This document shows, in pieces, positions 24,340-37,384 of a stretch of DNA of 64,000 nt (position 1 is its first letter; the number at the start of each line of letters is the position of its first letter). This DNA comes from Odobenus rosmarus divergens (Eukaryota; Chordata; Mammalia; Carnivora; Odobenidae), in contig NW_004451510.1 in assembly GCF_000321225.1 (NCBI RefSeq), positions 204,867 through 268,866 of the forward strand, given 5' to 3'. The notes under the pieces were generated by a model. The model was not told the origin of the DNA. It ran no database searches and worked only from the letters and a program-made list of their open reading frames with translations. A program made the translations under genes and the position numbers.

Positions 24340-24735
24340 CCTTGTTGGCTGGAACATTTGCTGTCAGAATTCTGTGTTATCATGTAAGAAAGCTGATACC
24401 TCTGCGGTCGCCATGATGGCAAGGTCTTGAGGAGAAATCACAGGGAGAGGCCCTGAGACTGCATCAAGAAGGATGTCAGTGAGCCCAGTCATTTGAGTCA
24501 TCTCAGCCCTGGCACCAGACATGTAAGTGAAGAAACCTTTAGATAGTTCCGGCCCCATCCACTCAAGTCAACCCCAGCCATTTGAGCCTTCCCAGCCAAC
24601 GTTCCAAACAATGCAGCACAGACAAGCCATACTGACTGTACCCTGCTTGAATTCCCGACCAGACAATTCATAAGCAAAATAACATAGTCACTGATACACC
24701 ACTAAATTCTGGAGCGGTGTGTTAGACAGTAATAA
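24340..24735 (+). mobile_element. Old LTR, MaLR-like
   Basis: Contains GGGAGAGGCCCTGAGACTGC, a 'gcaccagacatgtaagtgaag' block, TTTAGATAGTTCCGGCCCCA, and an end with CACTAAATTCTGGAGCGGTG then TGTTAGACAGTAATAA. It shares blocks with the LTRs at 7640 and 63790. Confidence 0.6.
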
Positions 24736-24769
24736 TCAGAACAGTTTCTCAATTGGTTTCCACAAAATC

Positions 24770-24890
24770 CTGCATAATTCTATTTTTTACAGATGGAAAC
24801 TAAGAACTTCAGTAACTTTTAGTCCTCCCATTGATAGTGGCAGGTCTAGGATTTGAACTCAGGTTAGGCAGAATCTTTGTTCTTCTAACC
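24770..24890 (-). repeat. MIR SINE (antisense)
   Basis: Antisense core: 'tttttacagatggaaactaag', 'gtggcaggtctaggatttgaa' and CTCAGGTTAGGCAG. Confidence 0.65.
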
Positions 24891-25330
24891 ACCACCAAGC
24901 TGACCTCTGAGGGAGGGCACATGTGTGGCCAGCTTGCTGAGTCCACAGGATGAAGGGTCAGAAGGAGAAACATGTACTCCTGCTTCAGTGCTTGTTGGTT
25001 TCCAGGCTGTCAGCAAGATGATCATTTGAGGAGCCGAATCCCTCACATTTGTTATTATCTGCCTCAGACATCTTAATTAAATGCTTTGGAAGCCTGTACC
25101 ATACAATCAAAACTCTAAGCACTTTTCTCTCCCTGGAAAAAAAAAAAATGTAAACTAAAAATTCCTGTCCACTCTTCAAATTCCAGCTATTGATTTCTGC
25201 TCTTGATTTGAACCTCCTTTCTCTCTGACAGTGCAAATACCCCAACAGGATAAGAATAAATAAAAGCAAGTTGGTGCCACCTGTGTGAAAGAGGGAGGGG
25301 GAGATGAGAATGCCCTGATAAGGGCCTGGG

Positions 25331-25384
25331 TTGATGGTTCAATAGGAGAGGATGGTTCAATAGGTTGATGGTTCAATAGGAGAG
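25331..25384 (+). repeat. Short tandem repeat with GATGGTTCAATAGG unit
   Basis: GATGGTTCAATAGG occurs three times, at about 25333, 25351 and 25367, with spacer variants TTGATGG and AGAG. Confidence 0.85.
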
Positions 25385-25869
25385 GGGTTAAGGGCCCGTA
25401 AGTTAAAACTTGTTTGAACTTGAAAAATTCTTTCTTGAAACCCCAGTAGAAGGTCTTTATACTCTCACAGTGCCCTTTGCTCTACATAGGCTCCCATGAT
25501 AAAAATAAGAATAGTTACGAGAAAGAGAACAAGAAGCAAAGGAAGGGTGTGTGAAATAGTGCACATTTCATCAACTAATGTTTTTGATGGAAAAAGAATT
25601 TACTCACTCAGTTGTATTAGAGAGACCAAGGCCCAGAGAGCCCATGTTGTGTTGCTGAGGTGGCTGGTGGTCAATGGAAGCAGTGACTGCAGAATTCTCC
25701 ATTCTGCACTCTTGCTCCCTAAGAGTTGCCCAGCTTTATTTTTATATTGTTCCTATTTATTTTCATTCAATGCGATTGTTATGACTGATGCTTACTTTGC
25801 ATACAGTTGGGCCATTTTGGTTCTGTGGGGGGCCATATCATTGAGCAGCTATGATTGAGCATCTAAATC

Positions 25870-26030
25870 ATCTATGGAAGGCTCCAATTAGGTGATTGCA
25901 TACGTTATTTCATTTAACCCTCACAGTTCCCTGAGGTCAGTTTCCATGTCTCTATATTCACATGAAGAATTGACTTTTAAAGAGGTTAAGTTACCTTGGG
26001 AATGCCAAAGCTCTGGTTTGAATGCCCATT
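25870..26030 (-). repeat. MIR SINE (antisense)
   Basis: Antisense MIR: 'acgttatttcatttaaccctc', 'aaagaggttaagttaccttgg' and 'caaagctctggtttgaatgcc'. Confidence 0.55.
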
Positions 26031-28770
26031 CATCTTCTCCCACAGTCTATGTTAATTCCACTGTGCCAATGTTTCCTGTGGTATATACAAGATGGTTTTA
26101 GATAGTTCTAGGATGGACATGATATACTGCAATATTTATGTGTTGATTTTAGTGTGCATTAGGAAAATAAGGTAACAGACACATAAAGCTCAAATATTCA
26201 CAGATGTTATTTCTTATAATGGTGTTAAAATATTTATGTATACTTGAAGTGCGTGAAGTTAAAGTATTTACAAAATAATCACATAAATAATATAAAATAG
26301 GTTAGGCAAAAGTACGAAGTAGTATGCAATGAAGTTGAAGTTTGAGAAACTGTACTATATACTAGGCTGCCATGGTATCATTGATTGGCTATTGGCTATT
26401 GAAGGATTTCCAAAGAATGCATTCGGATTTACTGATTCTTAACACAAGTGAGGAGTGGTTTTAAAATCTATCAATTATATTAAGGTTATAGTATGCTCTT
26501 AAAGAAAATGTATGGTTCCTTTAAAACATATCTGTTTAATTAGTAGAAATATACATCTCATGTATTCACAAAAGTATTGTTCTCAGATGAGAGCACGATC
26601 CATCCATCCGTCCATCCATCCATCCATTCATCCATCCAGTGGCATTTATAGGCACTTGAAATATAGTAGGAATAGTATAATTAATGGACATTCCCTATGT
26701 TGTAGGAACTCATGCCTACTGGAGGAGACAAGCATGTAAATGTTTATTCATGACATATTTATTTGTGGGCAAAATGCTATGGGATCAGCTGAGGCGTGAA
26801 TAACTCCCTAACTTTCCAAGAGTGGGACCTCTGGGGAAATATCACAGTGCAGAGAATTCTATTATCGGTCATAAATTGCCACTAAATTCTGTCCAGATGT
26901 GGGCCAGGTGAAAACCTGCTACCCACATCTGATAAATCTTGGGAATCTAGTTTGGGATAAAAGCGGAACATGGTACTTCACAAGGTGAAAGATCTAGCGT
27001 AATTGTCACCTGGAGCTTATCCTATTTTAACACCACCTTTCTTTACTAGATAAAATTATTTTCAGTATATCCTGAAGTAAAAGGAAGGATTCATAACAAC
27101 AATGGTTTGAAAAGAAACACAGAGTAATGGATTAATACTTTTTAATTACATTCATGTATTCTCTGAACAAAGAAGAGAATGTATACCATCATATTGTTCA
27201 CTCACAGTAATGAATAACAATATGACAGTTCATTTTTGAGGCTTAATTTCTGAAAATTTGTCCATGACTTCATCAAAATTAATCTTCATACATTCCTGGA
27301 GAAACGAGTGTCCTTACAGTTTTCAATCTATTTTATTCACAGTTGATTAGAGCACATACTTTATTAATTTTAATTTCTAAGAGTTATTTTCACATTAAGC
27401 AATATATATGGAAATAATTATGAAACACCTTAAATGTAAAGATAAATTTGGCAGAAATTATAAAAATTCCATTTTATAAAAAAATCCCCCAAAATACAAC
27501 TAACTATATATTTATTTCTTCAAGAGAGTGTAACTGATTCTAGGGACTTTAAACAAATGTTCCTGCAGTTGAAGAATTATAAACAGAAATTAAAAAACCA
27601 TACAAGGACAGAATTGGTCATTCAAGTTCTGTTTCTTGTCTTTGAAATCACTGGGCCATCATTATTTCCAAGTTGCTGTTTAAATACAGGAATATATAGT
27701 CTAGTAGAGGTTGGACACAGGAACTTAGCCCTGAACCAGCTCAAAGGATTTCAAATTGTTACTAACTTATTCTCAAAGTGAATTCTTATACAGCTAGGTC
27801 TAGGTGTTTCGCGCCAGGCTGTCTAATGGAGAACTCTCTGAGTTTCAAGTAGAAATAATAAAATATGCTATTTTTCTGCTTACACATATATTTTAAAAAT
27901 TCAGTTACAACCACAGCAATTGTTTAGAACTTAACAACGTATTTTTTCGGAGAGGAACATCTCTACCTACCTGACATTGTTCAGATTTGGGGGTGCATGT
28001 GCATTTGCTAGTGCTAGTGCATGAATACAAAGTAAGTTGAATTTTAGTCAATTTTAATATTATTTTAGCAAGGTCTACAGGCACAACATCTGTTTTATTG
28101 ACCACAATGGGGACCAGGCACTCCCAGGCCTACCTGTGGTATGCCACTGCTATTGTGAAAGCTTTGTTAGCTGGTAGAGCTATAGCATGTCTAATCAGGC
28201 CCTGGGAATTGGGCCTGGCCTTTCCTGTAAGAATAACCACATAGTTAATCATAGTGACAGTACACCTCTAATCCCTAGTATGACTCCCAGTTTACTGGGA
28301 GATAGTAGAGGCATTCCAGGTAAGGAATTCTGCGCATACATTCTGCCCTCTGGGATTCTCCCTCACCTGCGTCTGGAATGACCCACATCAACCTTCTCAG
28401 CATAGGGGTGTTTGACACTCTGAGTTCTGCCCATCATTACCTCTTGGAGAAGTAAGCTGACGTCCGTAGTCAGTCGGCTTGCAATGTCAGGCGAGGCCTT
28501 CAGTTCTTAACAACCGTGTCTCCTCATCTGGAAGAGTGCAGATGTTGGACTGACTCTAGAGACACACACTCAAGTGGCCAGGGAGGTGGCAATTGTGAGT
28601 GAGGAGGGCAGGTCACCCACTATGCAGACCAGAGCACCCACATTCTCTCCAAAGGAGCTAGCACCTTCTTCGTTCTTGCCAATCACCACCACGTGCAGGT
28701 ACGGTGTTCCAGATATTTAAAGTTTCCCCAAAAGATTAGTTATCTTGCTTTTCTATGTTAAATCATATAT
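26031..28770. other. Unassigned intergenic DNA
   Basis: No gene. It contains a (CATC)n microsatellite at about 26600-26640. The 28.2-28.7 kb part is less AT-rich, with scattered CpGs (GACGTCCGTAGTCAGTCGG near 28460), and matches no repeat I recognise. Confidence 0.45.
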
Positions 28771-28986
28771 ATTTTTTAAAGATTTTATTTATTTATTTGA
28801 GTGAGAGCAAGAGCGAGCGAGAGAGCGAGCGATAGAGAGAGAGAGAGCCCGAGATCAGGGGGGAGGAGGCGCAGAGGGAGAGGGAGAAGCAGATTCCCTG
28901 CTGAACAGGGGCTCAATCCCAGGACCCCAGGATCATGACCTGAGCTGAAGGCAGATGCTTAACTGACTGAGCCACCTAGGCATCCC
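28771..28986 (-). mobile_element. CAN-SINE
   Basis: Antisense copy from TTTTTTAAAGATTTTATTTA to GAGCCACCTAGGCATCCC, with an extended GAGCGAGC-rich body. Flanks TAAATCATATAT (28759 on) and TAAATCATGTATTTTT (28987 on) suggest an imperfect target-site duplication. Confidence 0.94.
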
Positions 28987-30920
28987 TAAATCATGTATTT
29001 TTAAATATTGGAAATGAATTAAAAACATTTAAAACCTGAATGAGCCAAACAACACTTATCTGCAGGCCAGTTTATGATCTCCAAACCTTGAGAGCTTTCG
29101 GATCCTAGGGACTCTTTCATGATTCTACCTTGCTGGAAAAGAAGAGGCTTGGCTGTCTTTCCTAGATAGGGCATCCAAAAAATGGTTTCTGGTCTGATGC
29201 CAAGCTCACAGCTGGGACTTTCATAAATCAATGACTACATTGTTGGTTTGGTCCAAATCTATTTAATCCATCCAGATCTCATCCACCAGGCTGGGAGAAA
29301 AGGGGATTACCTTTTATCAATGGTCTCCATTCTACATCATGGTTCTGAGGTCAGTTGGGGATCAGGTTGACTTTTTCTATTAAGATATAAATACAAATCA
29401 AAATGGAAATGAAGCAAATAGAAACTCCCAAACTAGACAGACAAAATGAAGGTATGAAATCTTTTCATGCTAAGAAGACTCTTTATTTTTGTGATGAAAG
29501 GTGAGGTCATACCCTTTTCAAAAGGGTAAATTGAGTAAGATCGATCTTTACAGTTTGCTTTCTTTGTACTCTGTGCGCGTGTGTGCACTAACATTTCCAG
29601 CTTAATTCGTTTGAACACTTCATTATTAGGGACACTTTTTTTTTTACTTGCAATTTACTGCAGCTCATTGTCTGTTTCAGTTCTTCTCTTATTGTTTTGG
29701 TATTTTTCTAAAACGTACAAAATATTATTTTAAAGAAATTCTACAAAGGACTCTTAAAGAGTAACAGGCGCTGAGAAGTCATTGAAATTAAGAAGGAAGA
29801 AAGGGAGGCAGGAGACCAGGAGAAAGCAAAGGCAGGGGAAAGAGAGCCTGAACAGAATTATTACTCATTGTAATCATTAATCAAAACTATTGCTCTGTAT
29901 TATCATGTTGGGACCTGGTGGGCTTACTCTGCGACAGAAACCTGTGCTCTCATTCTTTTGTTCAATGTTTCCATTGTAACGGGAGAGGGCACTTATTCAA
30001 ATATAATACCATTTCCGGAGAAATTATAAAAACATATTGAAAGTTAATGTGTGAGAATTCTCTTATCCCCAATTTTCCATGCCATAAAAGACATTTTCAT
30101 TTGCATTGTTTGTTGTGAACAATTAGAGGAGAGAGCATACTCAATTACAAATTAAACCTTTTCAGAGGAGGATTAAAAATGATCTTATAAACAGGCTTTT
30201 TAGTGCGAGAGCGTAAGCTTTAACTTCGAATTGAAAAATCAATGCCACATAGAAACAGAAACAAGAGCATTTAATTAATCTACAGTTTATCCTTTCATAT
30301 TGTGATAAACAAAAGGAAACTATAATTTTCTTAGGACCTTTCTGTTGAATTTTTAGGAACAATTACATTAACTGAGAGCCTAATTATTACTGCAAAGGAA
30401 TGCCTGTGGATGCTTTGCAATCACAGGAACAATACTGAAATGAAAGTCTCCATGCTTGAAATTTAATCTCTCACACTGCTGTGATCTTTTACCAGAGTAC
30501 CTGAATTCCAACCATTTGCAAAGTACTTCTTGCATTTGTCGGTACTTGCCTGTTTTTAACTCCTGGAAAAAAAAAAAAACTTACATCAGTCATTTGAAAC
30601 AATTATTCTAAAATATTGTCTCATTGATGAAAGGAACAAAGCATTCCTGGCAGGGACCAAGGAGTGATTTATATATAACATTTTCAATGAATACTTCACT
30701 TTTTACTTTGCATACATAGACACAAGCCAAGAGAAACCAGAAATGTAATTTCAGAATCTGTATGAGCATTTCAAGGCTGAATGTCCAACAAGAATTTAGG
30801 AGAGTAAAAAAAAAATCATTAAAGACAACCAGAGATAATCATCCTTGAAACTTAATCTTTGCTCACATCCTTAATTATTGAAATAGGTGTCTTTTTAGGG
30901 CAGTATTGGTTATATGGGAG
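28987..30920. other. Repeat-poor AT-rich block, candidate distal regulatory DNA
   Basis: Almost 2 kb with no recognised repeat and no gene. It holds a perfect octamer ATTTGCAT (30099-30106) overlapping a SOX-type ATTGTT (30105-30110), several TTAATTA/TAATTA homeodomain-type words, and the inverted repeat ACCCTTTTCAAAAGGGT at about 29511. In a gene desert upstream of a developmental receptor gene this is a plausible enhancer region, but that is inference. Confidence 0.35.
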
Positions 30921-31090
30921 CTTGGTAGGTTTCCAGTTTTAGATCTTGCTTAAAATACAGAAACTTGGGCTCTGCCCCAAATCAATGAATCAGAATATCT
31001 AATTTATGGGTCTGGAATAAGAGCTAGGAAAATGAATTTTAGACAAGCATGCCTGGGGGATTCTGATGCAGATCACATTTTGGGAAACCC
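30921..31090. repeat. hAT-Charlie element, MER5A-like
   Basis: Contains text like AAACTTGGGCTCTGCCCC, 'aatgaatcagaatatctaattt' and GGGGGATTCTGATGCAGATC, then 'cattttgggaaaccct', which follows MER5A order. Confidence 0.6.
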
Positions 31091-31599
31091 TACACTACAG
31101 CTGCAACAAATTACCCATGTTTATCAGACATTTTGCTAGCAGCTAACAGCTTTTTAAACTCCGTATAGGAAGAGAACAAATACAGAGCTGCTCTCCAAGG
31201 GCACGTAGTCATTCCAGGGACCCGTGGCCTTGACCTGCCCTCCAACCTGAAGAGGTTACTCAGAAAGTGTCCCCATGGACCGTTGACAACCAGTACACCT
31301 CTCTCCTCAAAGCCCGATTCAACAAAAGCTCTTCTATTTCCTTCCTGGGAACAACTACAAAGTTGACATGAACATTCTTGTGAGAATTTCACTAACGTTT
31401 TTGGGGATTTGTATGTAATCAAGACTAATATGTACCAGGCAGCCCCCACTACAGTCTAACCAGCTGTTCAAGGCCATCCTCCCTTCTGATTGGTTATTTG
31501 GCAGGCCATCAACATTGTTAAATATTTTGTATCCCCAGTGTTTTTTGTTTTATTGAATTCTTATGGCAGGCAGCAGTATCGGGCTGCTTAACAACTGTT
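31091..31599. other. Unassigned intergenic DNA
   Basis: No gene. The 112-codon minus-strand frame (31449-31111) has no recognisable domain. Confidence 0.4.
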
Positions 31600-32010
31600 C
31601 CCAGCCCCATTTTGCTTTCCTGCTTTCTACTATAAAGGTTAAAAAGTCAATGTTGCCTTTTCCAGCTTCGCCTACAGCCACGAATCTCCCTGTCGCATAG
31701 TTTTGAACAAGGAGATGGAAAGGCAGTCTTCTGGAGTCCTTCTAAGAAGGATTTTTCCTCCGTGATGAAAGCAGAAGAGTATCTAAGGAGAACTTTCTTG
31801 CCATCCTGGCTGCCCTCTGGGTTCTACCTTCGGAAGCAGTCCCATGAAGTTAAAGTGGCAGGGGCCACCTAACCACCCGGGGAACAGTGCAAGAGGATGT
31901 CAGACCCCAGTCCTCCTCACCATCATGGCAGAGCTAGAAGGGACTGACGCTGGGCTTCTTGTTCAATGAAAATTGCTGTGCTTAAATTGTAGGTCTCCTT
32001 GTGGTTTACT
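31600..32010 (+). mobile_element. Old LTR, MaLR-like
   Basis: Layout matches the LTR at 17590-17960: 'ggagatggaaaggcagtcttc', TTTCTTGCCATCCTGGCTGC, a 'caccatcatggcagagctaga' block and 'ccttgtggtttactat' near the end. Tentative. Confidence 0.35.
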
Positions 32011-32175
32011 ATTTTTGTTTCTTTTACCTGAGAGCATTCTCACTGATGTTGTCTACAACAAATCTCCTTCTTCTTCTTCTCTGGGCCATCTTCTCTTAGT
32101 GGAATATTTTCCCAGGTACTGTCTTTTAGTAATATTCTAGAATTTCCAATGGGGTGACCGATGGTCTAATTTGTA

Positions 32176-32202
32176 CACACACACACACACACACACACAC
32201 AC
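32176..32202. repeat. (CA)n microsatellite
   Basis: Uninterrupted CA dinucleotides, about 13-14 units. Confidence 0.9.
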
Positions 32203-32844
32203 TTCAGATTCAAGATCAGAATGCTCAAAGTTACATTCCATAACTTGCCCAAGAACTCAAAACTATCTTCATACTCATGATTTTATTAATGGGTTGATCG
32301 CAACCTTGTCTCACTCTAGAATGTGTTTAGAAAAACACACAAGTATTCACGAATTATAGGCACATTAAATTAAGGAATTAGGACAGAATCTAAAAGGGAG
32401 GAAAGGTTAGGACTAAAATAAAGCCTGAAGAGGGGAAGATGGAAAAATGCATAATCTCAGGTCCTCTGTCGTAGGGCCATACGTTTGTTTTTAAACCAAA
32501 TAGGAGTTATTCAAAGCCAACCAATTGTTCAGAACAATTGCAACTATTCCTGACCCTAATGTCAGGAAGGATATTTTTTCTGGGGATCCTTATAAATAGA
32601 GTATTGTGTAATGTAATCAGGTTCTGTGGTGTGGAATCCTCAACATTCTCCTATGGCATTGCACCAGACTGTGTGGTCCTTCGTGAAGCTCATCAGCACA
32701 GCCCAGGGTGAAGCAGAGGAGAACAAATAATCTGCCTAAATAGACCACCTAAAAAGGATTGATGGAGCACACTAGGATAACCCTTGCTTAGTTTGAATAA
32801 AGGGAATCAAATTCTTTAAAAGGAGTGTTGGGATTTTTGTGTAG

Positions 32845-33045
32845 GTGTTGAGAGCATAGACTCTGAAACCATGTTGCCTGGCTTTGAATCCTAGCTTTGT
32901 TGCCTATTAGCTGAGTGACCATGGACAAGTGACATAATTTTTCTGTGGGATGGTAATAATAATACTTAGTTCACAGATTTTTGTGAGAAGTGCATGTGTC
33001 ACAGTGCCTGGCAATAGTAAGTACTGTGCAAATGTTAATTATTGT
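32845..33045 (+). repeat. MIR SINE (sense), nearly full length
   Basis: Clear MIR order: GAGCATAGACTCTGAAACC, GCCTGGCTTTGAATCCTAG, 'ttagctgagtgaccatggaca', 'aataataatacttagttcac', 'cacagtgcctggcaatagtaa'. Confidence 0.8.
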
Positions 33046-33600
33046 CCTATTGAGGGCTTTGAACTAAACTATGTAAAGTGCTCCACACCCAATTCCAGTG
33101 TGGACAGGGGGGTTTTCCCACATGAAGCAGTTCTTGGGCACCAACTGAGTGACCCACAAATCAACTCAATGTTGACACTATCTACCTGGAGACAGTGTCA
33201 GATCCTACAGGTTCAGGATGTGGTCCTACAAGACTGACCCCTCCCCTCACCACTACCAATAAGAACAACTTGGGACACCAAGTCCAGGTTGTTCCCTTTG
33301 CTCTGACTGACCATCAGCTATAGATGGAAGTTCCCATGACCCTTCCTTGGGTTCCATTAATTTGCTAGAGCAGCTCACAGAACTCAGAGACGTATTTTAC
33401 TTACTAGATTACCAGCTCACTTTAAAAGGATAGAACTCAGGAACAGCCAGATATCGTAAGGTATCTTAAGACCTAACCCTAGAAGTTCAGAATATAGCTT
33501 CTCTGCATTCTCCCGTTCAAGCAAGCACAGAGGTCCGTGTAGATGCAAGGGGAAAGGGATCAGACTCCACATCCTTGCCAGTGTGGCCAGTTTTCAGGCT
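33046..33600. mobile_element. Possible old ERV LTR (MER21/MER4-like)
   Basis: Contains GCTAGAGCAGCTCACAGAAC followed by 'ctcaggaacagccagat', phrases I associate with antisense or sense U3 text of old mammalian ERV LTRs. Orientation and family are uncertain and no coding region is attached. Confidence 0.35.
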
Positions 33601-35654
33601 TTGCATGTCAAGTTAAAAGTGAATCACCTGTGTTAGAATCTGATAATAAAATATTATGGTGGAACCTATTGCAAAAATGCCTATAAATGAAAAAAAAATG
33701 CCTACAAACAGAAGAAACCATGAGAAAGACGGAAACTTGGACTTAAACTGTGTAATAAAGGAAAGTGCAGAGTTTTGGAAGAACACAATTGGTCTTAACG
33801 TTTGTCCTCTCCTTGGGAGAAGTCTTTTAGTGGACGATCCTAGACTGAATTTGTCCTTCACACTCTCCAGTGAGCATATTGTTGTGTTTGTTCTTGTTTT
33901 CTTTGTTTGTTATGGGGCTTTTTGGTGAATTTGAATGTGTTTGGGTATTCATGCAACTCTTAGGCACAGTCCTCACTACTCCTTACTGTCACACACTGAT
34001 CTGTTCCACTTATGGATGTTACTCATTTAGTGCCTGCAACTTGAGGTCTTATTTGCTCTATAGTGAACTTCTCTGGTTGTTAACACCTTTTTGGTTCAGA
34101 AACTAGCCTCTAACATGAAGGGAAATGAGTACATAAAAAAATGTATCACCCAGCCTTATCTACTGAGACTGTGTCCTAGAACTGGGGCCCAAAGGAGCTG
34201 GAGGAAAAGTGGAATGATGCCTGCATCACTCAGCCTGCTGTGGGGGGTGGGGGGGGGCGGGCTGGTACATACCAATGGCATCACCCTCTGATTATTTTGC
34301 TGGCTATCTCATAGTTTGACCACTAAGGTTTCAATCCAGTACTGACTAGATCGATCCTTATTTCATGCTGCTTACTCTGGTGTCTTATGTCATCCACTGT
34401 AACCACCATCATGCCAATGGCCACCTCTAAAATTGTGGAAAAGACACCATTTTGAAAGGGTGTGCTCCGGAGGGCAAACTGCTTTCTGTTTAGTTATTTT
34501 TACTTGGGCTGGGGTCATTTTGCCCAGGGTCTGAGCAACATCTTACAACAGACTGCTCAATAGCTAATATTTGTAGGGAGGACAACTCTTAGGTCATTAG
34601 AATGTCATGAGATGGCCTTTATTAATCACAAATCAACCACATCAGGTCAAGCTTGCCCTTGTTTTGCAATTCAGAGTACACTCAATAAATGATTCTATTT
34701 TGTTATACACATTTGTACTTTCTAGAAGATATATTTTTCCCACTATGGACATGCATATTCTCTACATGTTTCTTCATATTCATTTCTCCTCATATTTAGC
34801 ACTTTAAGAACTTTCAGGTTAGACAACAAGAAGGAATGTTCCACAGGTCCCAGAGTAAGCATATTGCTAAGTTTCATTCAGGAAATTCTGGAGTTGAACT
34901 ACAAATCATGGTTGGCTCTCTAGTCAAAAGGTCACCCTTACTCTCAGCCCCTTGTCCAAACATGATGCAATTTGAGACCCTCTGAGTTTTTCATTTTTCC
35001 TATACGTATTGCCTTTTGGTCCTGTGTCAAGGAATTATTCTCATTAGAACAATAACAACAAAAACCCTTTGTTCTTTCATTGGTCTCTTGGGTAGTTTTA
35101 GTGGTATTGAACTCAGACATATATTTGCTGTTTCTTGAAATCATGAATTCCACATCTCAATGGGATTATTACAGTTCTCTAGCATGAGATAAATCAAATT
35201 GTATGGAATTTGTTTGAGAGATTTCTAAAGAACAAAAGGAGTGTATGTGTTGGGAGGAAGGATGGGGGTGGATGGAATCTATTCATATCTCCAAGATCAT
35301 GGAAAACTCCCTCTCCTTAAAATAGCTGCCCTTTGTGGCAGGTACTGCTTGTTGCCTACCCCAAACCCATTTTTCCTTCTTCCTTCCTATCAGGATCCCT
35401 GATTTTGTGGAGGGCTGCAATGTATGTATTGATGGAATTTAGAGAATTTACCAGACCTTAAAAAAGACCCATCTCCTAGAGTTCCTTTGTGTTTTGGAGC
35501 TGTTCTATGTCATGATTTTGACCGTAGTTATATGAATCTGTGATAAAATGTCACAGAACCATATACACAGACATATAAAAAATGAAAGCAGAGTTCATGA
35601 AAAAAGCAGGTAAAATCTTAATTGGGTTGGTAGTTTAGTCAAATGTAATCTTTC
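33601..35654. other. Unassigned intergenic DNA
   Basis: No gene. It includes a G-rich tract at about 34242-34261. No confident repeat was identified. Confidence 0.4.
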
Positions 35655-35848
35655 GGGGCACCTGGGTGACTCAGTCGTTAAGCATCTGCCTTAGGCTCGG
35701 GTCCTGATCTCAGGGTCCCGGGATCGAGCCCCACATCCGGCTCTCTGCTCCGTGGGAAGCCTGCTTCTTCTTTTCCTGCTCCCCCTGCTTGTGTTCCCTC
35801 TCTCGCTGTGTCTCTCTGTGTCAAATAAATAAATAAAATCTTTAAAAA
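35655..35848 (+). mobile_element. CAN-SINE with 14-bp target-site duplication
   Basis: Sense copy from GGGGCACCTGGGTGACTCAG to AATAAATAAATAAAATCTTT. Flanks are AAATGTAATCTTTC (35641-35654) and AAATGTAATCTGTC (35849-35862), one mismatch. Confidence 0.95.
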
Positions 35849-36029
35849 AAATGTAATCTGTCAGTGTAAGTTTCTTAATTTTGATAATGTGCTACAGGTA
35901 TGGAAGATGTTAACATTGAGGGAAGCAATATAATGGCTAACTGGGACCTCTCAGAATTTGTGCAACTTCTTGTGATTCTATGATTATTTCCAAATAAAGA
36001 TTGAAAATAAAGATATTGACATAGACTTC

Positions 36030-36402
36030 TTTACAAATAAGGATGACCATGTGACCCACCTTTGACCAATGAGGAAAAACAGACTTATACAGATAGTGGT
36101 CCTGGGTAGGCTACTTTATCATATTTAAAGGGGATAGACTACTGCTTATGTTTTCACCTTCGTTTTTTTATCCTTCTTCCCTCATGGAACACACACATGG
36201 GACCAGATATATAAGTACGAAGCAGAAAGTTTGCATAGGCAGATGAAGTAGAAAATTAGAAGGAACTTGGGTCCTGGACTCTACTAACCCAGGACAGCCT
36301 ACTTTGGGGTTTTGTATCATGTGAGAAAAATAAACCCCTTGTGTTTAAGACTGTGTAATAGGGTTTATGTTTTTTGATGTTGCATGTAATCCTAAATAAT
36401 AC
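36030..36402 (+). mobile_element. Old LTR, MaLR-like
   Basis: Shows the order CCATGTGACCCACCTTTGAC, a 'cttcttccctcatggaacac' block, an AATAAA signal near 36330 and the end TTGATGTTGCATGTAATCC...AATACC. Part of its left end may extend toward 35340 across the SINE. Confidence 0.45.
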
Positions 36403-36799
36403 CTTCTTCTTTGTTCCAAATATAACCGGGGTCACCAAAAGTCTGGGTGCCAATAGACTTTTATTTCATCATCCTGATTTCAAATGCTCTAGACAACAGT
36501 TTAGGAGTCCTGTGCTCTTGTAACAATTTATTCATGAGCTATTGGTACGCCTTTGGACAAGAAGCCCATTTTCTCTACGATGAAAGAGTTGGACTTTAGA
36601 GCACCAAAATCTCTTGTTTGTATAATTAAAGAAAAACCTTGAACCAGAAAATGGATAATGATGGAATCTAGGGACATGCTATATCAGTACCTAGTAATCA
36701 CAGAATATTGGTAGAGTAAATAATGGGAGAAATAAACGGATATTGGAAGGAAAGAGGCAGATTAAATCACTTTCCACAATACTTAGACTCCTTTCCTTT

Positions 36800-37200
36800 G
36801 TGAGAGAATAATCACTCCTGCCTATTCTTACATATTTTGTTGGGCTTCCTGGAAGAAGAGTAAACATGTCTCACTGACTTTGGGCTTGGCCGAATGACAT
36901 GCTTTGGCCAGGGCAAAATGAGAGAATGTGATGTATCTCTCGTTCACACAAACTTTCAGAGGCATCATAAATTTTCTTCAGAGTTCTTGCTCTTCTGTGC
37001 TATGTACACAGCCATGGCTCACATAGCTTCTGTCCCCTTCTAGGGCACTGAATGGAAACACACTCACACGGAGCAGACATACAGCCCGGCTGCAGTCAAG
37101 CCACAGCTGAGATATAAAATGAGCAAGAAACAAACCTTTGTTGTTGTAAGCTACGAAGATCAGAGTTTTTGTTACTGCAGAAAGTTGACTACTACAGAGA
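36800..37200 (+). mobile_element. Old LTR, MaLR-like
   Basis: Contains 'ttggccgaatgacatgctttg', 'agcaagaaacaaacctttgttg' and the end block 'gagtttttgttactgcagaaa' followed by GACTACTACA. This is the late-LTR layout with a decayed polyadenylation region. Confidence 0.55.
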
Positions 37201-37384
37201 GGAACCTACAAGTCTTTAACAAGAAGCAGTTAGTCCATGGAGGTAGCTGCAAAAGTGCAAAAGCTGTAATTTAAGGAGGAGCTTGTGATGAGAAGCTGGG
37301 AAATAGAGTCAGGCACTGAAGAATGGGAACTTGGGGTTGGTCTGGTAAATTCTCTAAATTCCATCAAACATTTTCTTTTTTATT

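Noticed and set aside
31111..31449. 112-codon minus-strand frame
   Set aside because: No recognisable domain and no supporting gene signals.
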